A stretch of 64,000 nt of DNA from Streptomyces umbrinus (GTDB lineage Bacteria; Actinomycetota; Actinomycetes; Streptomycetales; Streptomycetaceae): the NCBI RefSeq assembly GCF_030817415.1, contig NZ_JAUSZI010000003.1:1-64000 (forward strand), given 5' to 3'. The notes under the pieces are model-generated. The model was not told where the DNA came from. It saw nothing but the letters and a program-made list of their open reading frames with translations, and made no database searches. Each line of letters starts with the position of its first letter. The stretch's first letter is position 1. Below are positions 56,514 to 64,000 of this stretch, piece after piece. The position numbers and the translations under genes were made by a program.

Positions 56514-58637
56514 TCAGCAGTTGAGCCGCTGTTTCTCCGCGTTCAGCAGCTCGATCACCGGGCGGAGCCAAGCACCCTCCGCGTCGTAGGGCGTACGTCC
56601 CTGGGACATGGCCTCGATGGCGTCGGCCTGCGCCGCGTAGGGTCCGCCGAGAGCCCGCAGGTCGGAAATGACCCTCGGCATGTGGGTACTCAGGGGCTTC
56701 CTCCACGGGCGGTTGGCCGGACTGGCGCCCTTCCGGACGTTGTAGAGGGGGCCTTCGACGGCGATGTGTCCGAGGTAGAGCACCGGTGCGTGGATGCCGA
56801 GGAGTTCGGCCAGTGCCACCGCCTTGCGGTAGTCCGGGATGCAGGTGAACCCGTACATGCGGCGGTACCCGGCCGGGTTCGGGTTCACGATCACCCGCCA
56901 CTGGGACGTGGTCCAGGCGACGGTGGACACAGCTCTCCCGGCGGTGCGGAGGCCGCGTTCCTCAAGGACGGCAGTCATCCGCTGCTCGGAGAGTTCGGCC
57001 AGCAGACGGCGCGGCTCGGGGGCGGCTTCCAGGCGCTTGACCTTGCGGATCTGCGTGATGGGCGGCTGCGCTTGGCGAAGACCGTGCAGATCCGAAACGT
57101 CGGCCAGGTAGGCGCCGGACGGCAGCGAGACGTGCTGCCACGCCTCGGCGTCGAGGAGCGGGAAGCGGTGCGGCTCGGAAGTCATGAGCAGCCGCAGGAG
57201 GCTGCCGCCCATGGTGTCCATGGCCAGCTCGAACCCCTCGCTGCGGTCGGATGAACTGAGGTTCCCCTCCCTGGCCGCCCGCCGGTGCCCGCCTTCGTGG
57301 AACACCACGCGCAACGTTTCATCCAGGTCATCCAGGGTGCTCTCCTTGATGCCCAGCACGTCGGTGGCGGCCTGGTAGATGCCGCTGGAGCAGTAGAGCG
57401 CCGAAGCCTCGTCCTCCCGGTAGACCCTGACCTTTCCGAGTGAGTCCAGGCCGAAGACGCTGCGGAAGACCGCACAGGCCAGGTCCAGCGTGCGGCGCCG
57501 CTCGGCGCAGACGTCGCCGTGCTTCACCCACTGGGTCTTGGGGTACTGGCGCTGATGGTGCTCCACGGCCTCCCGTACGGGCCTGATGCCGAGCAGGCGC
57601 ATCAGAGCGCCGTGCATGTGACGGTTCAGCCTGCTGGTGACGCACGTGACGCCTCGGCCTTGCAGGTGAAGTTCGTCCTCGACCACGGTGCCCGCAGCAT
57701 TGTGGTAGACCTCGTCGTCGTTCCACAGGGTCTGGGCGTGATCGCGGAAGGCGCGGCGGACGGCGAAGTCGGTGACCGAGTCGAAGTAGGTCTCGGCGGC
57801 TGACAGGCGCGGGCCGTTCAACGCGCGGTCGACGAACCGTGCGATGACGGCGGGGTCGGTGCTGGCTGCGAGAGCACTGCGGATGTGGGTCTCCAGTGCG
57901 GCTCCGTCGACGATCGTGCGGTCACGGTTCTGTTCGCCCTTGGCCGTGGCCAGGGGGAGGTCGTAGCTGGCGGCAAGCCGGGTGTCGGTGGAGACGAGGA
58001 TGCCGCCGACGAAGATTCGTCCCGGCTGACCGTCCAGAATGATCTCTGCGTGGTCCTGCGGGGGCCGGTAGGCGGGGTTGCTGAGGTAGCGGACCCGGCT
58101 GATGGCTTCTTCGGCAACCTTCCGCGAGCAGAGGACGCTGATGAGAGTGCCGTGCTGCCGGTTGGTGGACCAGTACTCGTAGTGCAGAACCAGGCTCTGA
58201 TGGCTTTCGTCAAGGCCGGGGACGTCGGTGAGGTACGTGCTCGGTTTCAGGACGGGCGTGAAGCTGTAGCCGACGGTGTCGAACTGGACCGTTCCGATCT
58301 GCGGGTCGCGGGCGAGGACGAGCGCTGCGAGCTTCTTGCCTTCCCCGAACTGGCCGATCTGCTGGCTGGTCTTCCGGGAGGCGCCCAGGAGCAGTCCGGT
58401 GCGGGGGATGCCGGGCCCCTGGTCGTGGATGGCCAGAACCCCGTCGCTCCAGGCCACTTCGGTGTCCGGGTCTTCGTCCAGCGCGTTGGCGATCAGCTCC
58501 ACGAGGGCGCGCTCGGACGTCCAGTCCTTCACGTAGTCCTCGGCGATGGGGTAGGGCAGTTCTCTGACCTGCTCGGGACGAGGTTGAACAGTGGTCTGCC
58601 GCCGGTCGGTAGCGGGCGCGCATGCAGAGGTGGGCAT
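56514..58637 (-). CDS. GHKL ATPase fused to a domain with an HEGGH zinc-peptidase-like motif
   Basis: The protein has 707 residues; the ATG at 58637 follows GAGGAA. An N-terminal GHKL ATPase (about 25-220) has the N box ELIANALDE (48-56), G1 DQGPGIP and G2 GQFGEGKK (95-102), as in MORC/Hsp90/MutL-type proteins. A helical middle follows. At 447-451 the sequence VVFHEGGHRRA fits HExxH, with acidic SEGFELAMD 15-20 residues later that could supply the third zinc ligand. The C-terminus is an unrecognised 200-residue domain. An ATP-gated peptidase or DNA-clamp role is conceivable but unproven. Confidence 0.7.
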   Translation of the reverse strand: MPTSACAPATDRRQTTVQPRPEQVRELPYPIAEDYVKDWTSERALVELIANALDEDPDTEVAWSDGVLAIHDQGPGIPRTGLLLGASRKTSQQIGQFGEGKKLAALVLARDPQIGTVQFDTVGYSFTPVLKPSTYLTDVPGLDESHQSLVLHYEYWSTNRQHGTLISVLCSRKVAEEAISRVRYLSNPAYRPPQDHAEIILDGQPGRIFVGGILVSTDTRLAASYDLPLATAKGEQNRDRTIVDGAALETHIRSALAASTDPAVIARFVDRALNGPRLSAAETYFDSVTDFAVRRAFRDHAQTLWNDDEVYHNAAGTVVEDELHLQGRGVTCVTSRLNRHMHGALMRLLGIRPVREAVEHHQRQYPKTQWVKHGDVCAERRRTLDLACAVFRSVFGLDSLGKVRVYREDEASALYCSSGIYQAATDVLGIKESTLDDLDETLRVVFHEGGHRRAAREGNLSSSDRSEGFELAMDTMGGSLLRLLMTSEPHRFPLLDAEAWQHVSLPSGAYLADVSDLHGLRQAQPPITQIRKVKRLEAAPEPRRLLAELSEQRMTAVLEERGLRTAGRAVSTVAWTTSQWRVIVNPNPAGYRRMYGFTCIPDYRKAVALAELLGIHAPVLYLGHIAVEGPLYNVRKGASPANRPWRKPLSTHMPRVISDLRALGGPYAAQADAIEAMSQGRTPYDAEGAWLRPVIELLNAEKQRLNC

Positions 58638-58850
58638 GACGAATTCCTCGGGCTGGGCGAGTGATCCCGGGGCGCCCGATGGCGCGGCCCTTCCCGAAGA
58701 GAGGTGGGTGAGGGCCGCGTCTGTTGAGGGCACTGCCGGACGGGATGTGTGTTTGCGTAGCGGCTCGGCGGTGGGCTGCCGGTATGCGGCCGTCGTTCGG
58801 CGCATCGGTGCTGCCCCGCGGGAGGGGCACCCGTCCAAGCTGTTACTTCG

Positions 58851-58880
58851 ATACTAGATAAAATCAGCCCGGAATTGCAA
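58851..58880 (-). promoter_or_regulatory. Shared-type promoter 3 (GHKL gene)
   Basis: On the minus strand, TTGCAA (58875-58880) and TAGTAT (58851-58856) are 18 bp apart within the same conserved block. The leader of about 200 bases contains a GC-rich hairpin (GGTGCCCC...GGGGCAGCACC). No other gene is seen in 58638-58999. Confidence 0.78.
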
Positions 58881-58999
58881 GAGGATTCGGGGCCGCATCC
58901 CCTACCGCGGCTACGATCCGGTGCAGGTCAGGGCCTCGGTGGCGGCGCGTATCGGCACGTCATGGCCCCTCTCGGGATGCCCGTGAACTGCCGTACAAC

Positions 59000-59236
59000 T
59001 CACTGGACTTGCGGGCCCGCCGGCGGGTGGAGTTCCATGCCGGGCTGCAGGTGCCGCACCTGATCTGCACTGCCGTCGACGTCGACATGCAGTTCGGAAA
59101 ACCACTGGGACAGCACGGCGACAACCTCGCCGCCGTTCCAGTCGCCGCTGCTCTCCTCGATGTCCTTGATCCGGCTGAACAGATCGGCGATCGCGGCCCC
59201 TTCTTGTGTGGCCTGATCGAATGAGGGTGAGGGCAT
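59000..59236 (-). CDS. Small hypothetical protein
   Basis: The gene encodes 78 acidic, largely helical residues (ATQEGAAIADLFSRIKDIEESSGDWNGGEVVAVLSQWFSELHVD). It starts two bases after the stop of the methylase-like gene, so the two are cotranslated. It could be a subunit or modulator of that protein. No family is recognised. Confidence 0.5.
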   Translation of the reverse strand: MPSPSFDQATQEGAAIADLFSRIKDIEESSGDWNGGEVVAVLSQWFSELHVDVDGSADQVRHLQPGMELHPPAGPQVQ

Positions 59237-59238
59237 GG

Positions 59239-60291
59239 TCAGGATGCCTTTGCTGGGCCGGGGCCGCGCGAGATCAGATCCTCCACCTCGGCGACGGCCT
59301 CGTAGGTGGCGGCGATCGTCTGGGCGCGCCCGATGAGCTCGTTGCGGCGGGCGAAGACGGCGGTGCGCTCCGCGAGGGCCCGTTCGGTGCCGTCGCCTTC
59401 ATGCAGAGTGTCGGTACAGGAGATCAGGACACGGCGACCGAGATCCCACACCACCGCATTGACGGCGCAGCAGGCCGAGGAGATGGGGTCGAGATCGTTC
59501 ATGGCCCACACGTAGGCGCGCGGATCGCGGCCGGTCTCACGCAGGTACTGGGCGGCAGCTCGAACGAGACCGCCGGTGCCGGCCGTCGGTTCACCCAGCC
59601 ACGCCCCCTCGGGGAGATCCTCCACGGACAACGTCATGCGCACCATCAGGTCACACATGTCCGGCGGAGTATGGACCTGGCCAAGCGCCTCCCGCGCGCC
59701 ACGGGAGCGCAATTCGGTGACGAGGAAGCCGAGCACGTCGGCCTCCGATCGCCAGGACGGGTCCGCATCTGCGGTCAGCTCCAGCAATCCGGTCTCCAGC
59801 GCGGCACGGGTGACCGCGTGGACGGCAGCGAGCCGCTTCGCGCTCTGCTCCTCCTCGTCGAGCCACCCTCGCAGCGGATGCGCCCACTCGACCAGCTCCG
59901 GACGACTGATCCACAAGAGACCCCACACGCGCCGGTAGTGGTCGAGCAACTCCTGCGGGCCGAAGGTCAGGAGGTGTCCCGTGAGATCCGGACCGTCGTC
60001 CGTCTGGCGCAGCAGGGAGAGGACGGCGACGACGCCGACCGGTACCTCCATGAGGGAGTCGATTCGGTTGCGGTGCCAGGTGGGGGCCACCTTCTCTGCC
60101 ACGTCCAGGGCGAGATGCGTCGGCGACAGGCCGCGCGTCCGGGTGCGCTTACGGCGGGCCGCAGTGAGCGCCGGAGTAACTGCCGCACGTTCCGGGCGCG
60201 GGGGAGCGGTGTCGGCTGAGCTCAGGTGGATCCGCGGCTGGCTGGGATCGGGCTCGGGCGGCTCATCGGGGGCGAACAGGTCGAGTTGCAT
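59239..60291 (-). CDS. N-6 adenine DNA methylase-like protein without motif IV
   Basis: The protein has 350 residues; the ATG follows GAGGAGTAAC. A basic N-terminus and a helical region (about 70-200) precede the methylase core with SAM-binding motif I GEPTAGTGGLVRAAAQYL (about 233-250) and MNDLDPIS. The catalytic (N/D)PP(Y/F) motif, expected soon after, is absent; the protein continues with LGRRVLISCTDTL and ends in a helical tail. It may bind SAM or DNA without methylating, or be part of a split enzyme. Confidence 0.75.
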   Translation of the reverse strand: MQLDLFAPDEPPEPDPSQPRIHLSSADTAPPRPERAAVTPALTAARRKRTRTRGLSPTHLALDVAEKVAPTWHRNRIDSLMEVPVGVVAVLSLLRQTDDGPDLTGHLLTFGPQELLDHYRRVWGLLWISRPELVEWAHPLRGWLDEEEQSAKRLAAVHAVTRAALETGLLELTADADPSWRSEADVLGFLVTELRSRGAREALGQVHTPPDMCDLMVRMTLSVEDLPEGAWLGEPTAGTGGLVRAAAQYLRETGRDPRAYVWAMNDLDPISSACCAVNAVVWDLGRRVLISCTDTLHEGDGTERALAERTAVFARRNELIGRAQTIAATYEAVAEVEDLISRGPGPAKAS

Positions 60292-60529
60292 GGGTTACTC
60301 CTCGGGCATGCAGGCAGGAGGTCGCGACGGCGCGGGGGCGGGTGAGCAACGCCGGTTCGCGGGGGAGGCAGAGACAGCAGGACGCGGGACCAGGCGGGCG
60401 GTAGCAGGAAGGGGAGGCCGGCCTCCTGGGGGAGAGGGGCCTGCGGTCAGGTGCCACGGGCGCCGGGGCGTCGCAGCACTGCGGCCTGCTCCGGCGGCCG
60501 CCCGGGCGTCTGCGTGCACGGGCGGGTCG

Positions 60530-60640
60530 TGCAGCCAGGTCGACGGCCTGGTCCTCGTCGGCGGTCCGGGGCAGGTACGTGGCGACGGTGAGTTCCCCCA
60601 CGCGACAGGCGGAGGGCTACCGCATGTCGGGCGAGGCCGC
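60530..60640. pseudogene. Rearranged fragment of the ParB-like 3' end
   Basis: On the minus strand, 60535-60600 matches the last 25 codons of the ParB-like gene (ELTVATYLPRTADEDQAVDLAA against ELAVTKYLPQPDDEDQAADLAA). The adjacent GGCGGAGGGCTACCG (60609-60623) also occurs in that gene, but in the opposite orientation. The piece is a duplicated and partly inverted remnant. The rest of 60292-60675 holds no gene. Confidence 0.65.
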
Positions 60641-60675
60641 GGCGCGGTCCTGTGCCGGCTGGAGGCGGGGCGGGC

Positions 60676-61299
60676 TCATCCGTCGCCCTCCAGGTCGAGC
60701 GCACTGCGCAGCAGCTCAAGCAACTGCGCCGCGTCCTCTGGCAGGGCGGCCTCGCGCAGGAGGCGCTTGCGCCGGATCGGGACACCGAGGCTGATGCCCG
60801 CTGGCACACCAGGAGCGTCCGGTTGCGCGACGAGGCGGTAGTCGGCGGTGGAGATCATCCAGGCCTCGTACCGGTCGGCGGTACTGCCGCTGCGGGAGGC
60901 ATGGCCTTGGTCAGGGTCGCGTGACGGGCAGGGGCACGATGGATCGGTGCAGGGTCTTCCAGCGGGGTGGTTGGCCAGTACCGGAGCTCGGCGGTAGTGC
61001 GTTGCAGTGCCGTTGAGCATCGGGCAGTGCGCGGCCGCGTAGGGCAGGCACTCCGGGTGCAGGGCGGGTTCGGGCGAGTAGCCGCGGGCGTGGTCGGCCG
61101 GACGGACGATGAGGAAACACCGCTCGTCCAACTCCTGGCCGCAGATCTGGCACAGGCGGTCGCGGTAGGCCCGGAACGCGCGCGCGGCGTCGAGGCTCCC
61201 GAAAGCGGCATGGCCGTTGTGGATCAGGGAGCCCCAGGGCACTACGAGCCCGCCGGCCAGCGGGCGGTGTGCACACCGCTGGGGTATCGCGGGATTCAT
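60676..61299 (-). CDS. Cysteine-rich hypothetical protein of actinobacterial plasmids
   Basis: The protein has 207 residues. Its start MNPAIPQRCAHRPLAGGLVVPW and the LCQICGQELDERCFLIVRPAD segment are familiar from Streptomyces plasmid and phage genomes, where relatives are often labelled OmpA-like without basis. Cysteine pairs near residues 50-53, 84-92 and 117-123 (CPCPS) point to zinc binding. The C-terminus is a helical Leu/Arg-rich segment. It is probably nucleic-acid associated; the function is unknown. Confidence 0.6.
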   Translation of the reverse strand: MNPAIPQRCAHRPLAGGLVVPWGSLIHNGHAAFGSLDAARAFRAYRDRLCQICGQELDERCFLIVRPADHARGYSPEPALHPECLPYAAAHCPMLNGTATHYRRAPVLANHPAGRPCTDPSCPCPSRDPDQGHASRSGSTADRYEAWMISTADYRLVAQPDAPGVPAGISLGVPIRRKRLLREAALPEDAAQLLELLRSALDLEGDG

Positions 61300-61418
61300 G
61301 GAGAGGTCGATCTTTCACAGGTTGATCGGCCTCGGCCGGGCACGGGGCGTACTCGGCCGAGGCACAGGGTGAGGGGTTGGGGGGCCGGTCAGGCGCTGGG
61401 TGCGTCTGTGACCGGCGC

Positions 61419-61655
61419 TCAGGGACGGGCACTGTCCCCCGAATCGCGCTGCGGCGGCCGTCCTTTCGTCCGCGCGCGTCTGCGTCGGCGTGGGCGGTGG
61501 TTGCGCTCAGGCGTGAGATGCCAGCCGTCGCAGATCCCGCATTTGCGGTACCCACGCGTCGACTTGCCGCGGGCACGGGTGGCTCCGAAGGCTGCGCGAG
61601 CGGCCGCGCGGTCGGGGTAGCGCCGTCGTCCCGACGGACAGATGTCGTCGGACAC
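61419..61655 (-). CDS. Small basic zinc-finger-like protein
   Basis: The gene encodes 78 residues from a GTG behind AAGGAG. It has DICPSGRRRYPDRAAARAAF, then YRKCGICDGWHLTPE, a knuckle like those of small phage-type DNA-binding proteins, and a very basic tail (RPRRRRRARTKGRP). It probably binds nucleic acid. It is in the leftward operon between the ParB-like and OmpA-labelled-type genes. Confidence 0.6.
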   Translation of the reverse strand: MSDDICPSGRRRYPDRAAARAAFGATRARGKSTRGYRKCGICDGWHLTPERNHRPRRRRRARTKGRPPQRDSGDSARP

Positions 61656-61733
61656 GACGTACTCCTTGGCTGTGAGGGGAGGCGAGCGGGCCGGGCGCAG
61701 CACTGCTGCTCGGAGTGCTGCGCCCGGCAGGGC

Positions 61734-63308
61734 TCAGGCGGCCAGGTCGGCGGCCTGGTCCTCGTCGTCGGGCTGGGGCAGGTACTTGGTGACGGCGAGT
61801 TCCTCCACGTCGGACAGCCGGTAGCCCTCCGCCTTCAGGCACAGCAGGTAGGCGGCCTGGTGGCGGCTGAGGCCCTGCCACGTCTTCGGTTCGCGCATGC
61901 TGTACTCGAACGCGGCGGCCACCTGCGCGAACACCTGGTGCCATCCCTTGGTCTTGCCCTGGCGGGTGACCAGGTCGTCGAACGGACCTCCCTCATGGCT
62001 GTACCGGGACCGGTCGGCGTTGGGGTCCGGGACCCCGAGGAGCTGGGCGACGGCCTCGGTCTCGCCCTTCTCGCACCACTTCGCGAACAGGTAGGGCGGG
62101 CTCATCACCGTGCGCAGGGCGAACTGCCGCACGGGCTCGGGCAGGGACTTGCCCTTGCACAGCCGCCTCACGAAGTCCTTGCGGACCGTCCGCGCGGTCT
62201 TCCACGCCTTGTTGCCCGCGATGGTCCGCGCCCGCGCCTCCTTCTCCTCCTCGCTCATGGACTGCTTGGCCTGCTTGGCCTGCTTGGCTCCGGGACGCAG
62301 CTTGTGGCCGTACTTGGCCGGGTCGGAGCAGTACCAGACGGGCTGGAACTCCTCATCCAGGCGGGCGACATGACCGGAGCAGTAGGCGTGCTTGTCCGCC
62401 GTGAGCGGCGCGCCCAGGGGCGTGCGCAGCTCGGTCAGCGGCCGGGAGGTGTCCTTCGTGCCGTACGGGAAGTAGTCGGGCAGCAGCGGGACATCGGCCT
62501 TTTCCAGTGCCTCCAGTGCCGTCTGCCGGGCTTCGGCGTCGGCCTTGGCCTGCCGGAGCCGAGCCAGGGCCTGGTCCCAGTGACCGCGCCCGCCGCCTTC
62601 CTCGGCAGCATCCTTGGCGTGAGCGTCCTCCAGCACCTGAACGGCCCGGGAGACGTCGCTGACTTCGGCCATTTCGGCCATCTGCATCAGATCGAAACCC
62701 TGGACGCTTGCCCGGTGGAGCTGGGCGTCGTCCAGGCGGGCCGCCTCGCGCGCCGCACGCAGCTCGGCCCGCTTGATCTTCAGGGCGCGGGCCATCGTCT
62801 CGCGCTGCTCCTCGCTCACATCGATCAGCGCCAGCGTCTCGATGGCCTTGACCCGGTCGCGGTCGTGCATCTGCTCGCGGTGATCGTTCTCGATCAGCGA
62901 CAGCAGGTGCGTCATCGCGTCGTTGCCCACCAGGTCGGCCCGGACGATCGTGGGGATCTTGCGTGCGGGCCTGCCCTCGGCCTCGGCCGTGGCATTGGCG
63001 GCCTGCTGGGCCTGTGCGCGCCGCCATCCCTTGAACGCGCCGTACGTTCCGTTTTCCAGCGGTCGGACGTGGATGGGGTCCTGTACGCCGAGTTCGCCCA
63101 CCGACGCCTTGAGGTCGTCGTCCGGTTCGGTGTCCGTGGTCCGGGCGTTGTAGTCGTCGCGCACGATCAGGGCAGGGTCGAGGCGGACGATCTGGTCGTG
63201 GGCTTCTTCGACGGCCGACGGCTCCGGCCGCGCGGTCTTCGGGGTCGCGGCAGAGGCGGCTTTGGCGGGGGTCGTCGTGGTCTTCTTCGCCTGGGAGGCG
63301 CTGGACAT
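61734..63308 (-). CDS. ParB-like partition/nuclease-domain protein
   Basis: The protein has 524 residues; the ATG follows CAGGAG. An N-terminal disordered Ala/Thr/Lys tail leads into a ParB/sulfiredoxin-type domain (about 40-135): IVRLDPALIVRDDYNARTT, LKASVGELGVQDPIHVRPL, then GAFKGWRRAQAQQA and a MTHLLSLIENDHRE helix. A helical region (about 140-260) and a long C-terminal part with cysteines (AYCSGHVARL, WYCSD) follow. No ParA gene is in view. The role is probably DNA binding in partition or regulation of the element. Confidence 0.8.
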   Translation of the reverse strand: MSSASQAKKTTTTPAKAASAATPKTARPEPSAVEEAHDQIVRLDPALIVRDDYNARTTDTEPDDDLKASVGELGVQDPIHVRPLENGTYGAFKGWRRAQAQQAANATAEAEGRPARKIPTIVRADLVGNDAMTHLLSLIENDHREQMHDRDRVKAIETLALIDVSEEQRETMARALKIKRAELRAAREAARLDDAQLHRASVQGFDLMQMAEMAEVSDVSRAVQVLEDAHAKDAAEEGGGRGHWDQALARLRQAKADAEARQTALEALEKADVPLLPDYFPYGTKDTSRPLTELRTPLGAPLTADKHAYCSGHVARLDEEFQPVWYCSDPAKYGHKLRPGAKQAKQAKQSMSEEEKEARARTIAGNKAWKTARTVRKDFVRRLCKGKSLPEPVRQFALRTVMSPPYLFAKWCEKGETEAVAQLLGVPDPNADRSRYSHEGGPFDDLVTRQGKTKGWHQVFAQVAAAFEYSMREPKTWQGLSRHQAAYLLCLKAEGYRLSDVEELAVTKYLPQPDDEDQAADLAA

Positions 63309-63373
63309 GGCGGTACTCCTGTGCTGGTGGTGCTTGGCGGGCCGGGTATGCCCCGGCCCGTCCGGTCGGCCGG

Positions 63374-63688
63374 TCAGGCCGTGGGGCGGTCGTCGACTGT
63401 GACGACCATGCGGATGACGCGTCCGCTGGCGTCGCTCTCGGTCGGGGAGAGCAGCAGCCCAAGGACGGCGCGTACGAGCGAGCACGTGGTCTCGGACGGC
63501 TGGTGGTGACCGGTCTGCTCGGCAGCGGTGCGGATCAGCTCGTTGGTGGCGTCGGCGGGTGTGTAGGCAAGCCCACGGCGCAGCAGGTGATCGGCGAGCC
63601 GGAGCGCCTTCATCGCGCGTCGGGTGGCGCGATAGCGGGCCTGGGGCCAGCCGGTGGGAAAGGGAGTGGGGTCTTCGGCACGCGACAT
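63374..63688 (-). CDS. Small hypothetical protein
   Basis: The gene encodes 104 residues; the ATG follows GAGGAACG. It is mainly helical (YRATRRAMKALRLADHLLRRG, then ATNELIRTAAEQTG) with a short C-terminal strand (RVIRMVVTVDD). It is the first protein gene after the tRNA-like gene and shared-type promoter 4. No family is recognised. Confidence 0.55.
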   Translation of the reverse strand: MSRAEDPTPFPTGWPQARYRATRRAMKALRLADHLLRRGLAYTPADATNELIRTAAEQTGHHQPSETTCSLVRAVLGLLLSPTESDASGRVIRMVVTVDDRPTA

Positions 63689-63740
63689 GGCGGTGCGTTC
63701 CTCTCGGACAGGGATGGTGGTCAGCGTGTGTGGAGCTGGC

Positions 63741-63812
63741 TGGTGCCTGCGAGGGGATTTGAACCCCTGTCCACCCGCAAGTGGGGCCGCTCTACCGCTG
63801 AGCTACGCAGGC
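63741..63812 (-). tRNA. tRNA-like gene with an atypical anticodon arm
   Basis: A perfect 7-bp acceptor stem (GCCTGCG with CGCAGGC), D arm GCTC-AGCGGTA-GAGC, T arm AGGGG-TTCAAAT-CCCCT and an encoded CCA end are all present. Only 20 bases, not the usual 23, lie between the D and T stems. The anticodon arm folds as CCAC/GTGG around a six-base loop TTGCGG, so identity cannot be assigned. It lies 40 bases downstream of shared-type promoter 4. Confidence 0.75.
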
Positions 63813-63857
63813 TTGGGCCGCCGGTGCGACGGCGGGACAACGCCAGCGTCTTATTCG

Positions 63858-63886
63858 ATACTAGATAATAAATGCCCTGAATGCAA
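63858..63886 (-). promoter_or_regulatory. Shared-type promoter 4 (tRNA-like and parB-like operon)
   Basis: On the minus strand, TTGCAT (63881-63886) and TAGTAT (63858-63863) are 17 bp apart, in the TATCTAGTATCGAA block. The predicted transcript begins near 63850 and reads through the tRNA-like gene into the leftward genes. Right of it, to the window end, I see no gene. Confidence 0.8.
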
Positions 63887-64000
63887 GTGGTCACCTCCTC
63901 TTCGTGGCGGTGCTGGAGGGGCGGGGTGAGGGTGGCGCACCGCGACCATGGGGCCGGTGGCTCGGCGGCGCGAGGCGTTCTCGTGGCGCTCAGTTGGCGC

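Overview
The window is high-GC actinobacterial DNA, almost certainly Streptomyces: ECF sigma factors, a WhiB protein, a Hanks-type kinase with an extracellular domain, many GTG/TTG starts, and STAND ATPases with WD40 or TPR repeats. It does not read as core chromosome. Conjugation, replication, partition, insertion-sequence and DNA-modification genes dominate, so it is either part of a large plasmid or integrative conjugative element, or a chromosomal-arm region built from such elements.

Region 1 (1-12.6 kb): the left edge enters a TcpC-type conjugation cluster on the minus strand (TcpC-like protein, two small membrane proteins). A lipoprotein, two unknown genes and an IS5-family transposase follow. 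Then come a protein with a duplicated winged-helix-like domain, a membrane protein, an Mrr-like membrane nuclease, and a truncated second copy of the duplicated-domain gene. Region 2 (12.8-22.4 kb): a large HTH-STAND-WD40 protein, a secreted protein, an orphan response regulator with an N-terminal cysteine cluster, a transglutaminase-like gene cleanly interrupted by an IS5-type element, and a pRiA4b ORF-3-like gene. Region 3 (22.5-31.9 kb): two related ECF-sigma modules separated by an IS21 element, then a possible attenuator with a 22-codon ORF, ahead of an HTH protein fused to a degenerate HAD phosphatase domain. Region 4 (32-42.5 kb): an NB-ARC-TPR protein with a small partner, an unknown two-gene operon, an EACC1-caspase pair, a Ser/Thr kinase, a remnant of the membrane-protein gene of region 1, and peptidase E.

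Region 5 (43-64 kb) is a leftward gene block typical of a mobile element. From right to left it holds a tRNA-like gene, a ParB-like protein, a methylase-like protein, a GHKL ATPase carrying an HEGGH motif, SSB, a RecA-like ATPase, WhiB, a DUF4007 protein and a broken PAPS-reductase-like gene joined to a broken tyrosine recombinase. A SUKH gene on the opposite strand, a TGT/DpdA-like enzyme, a frameshifted cysteine-rich gene, a Mom-like DNA-modification enzyme, a multi-HTH protein and a replication-relaxation protein complete it.

Four promoters in region 5 share a 14-base block around the -10 element (TATCTAGTATCGAA, minus strand) with a TTGC-type -35 element 17-18 bp away. They head four leftward units and suggest one regulon. 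A second recurring signal, inverted repeats built from CCGACCAY, lies upstream of the TcpC operon, both copies of the duplicated-domain gene, and the replication-relaxation gene, which links these as parts of one type of element. The strongest candidates for new biology are the shared-promoter regulon with its tRNA-like leader, the GHKL/HEGGH fusion, the clustered DNA-modification genes, and the duplicated sigma modules with a conserved 29-residue micro-ORF.
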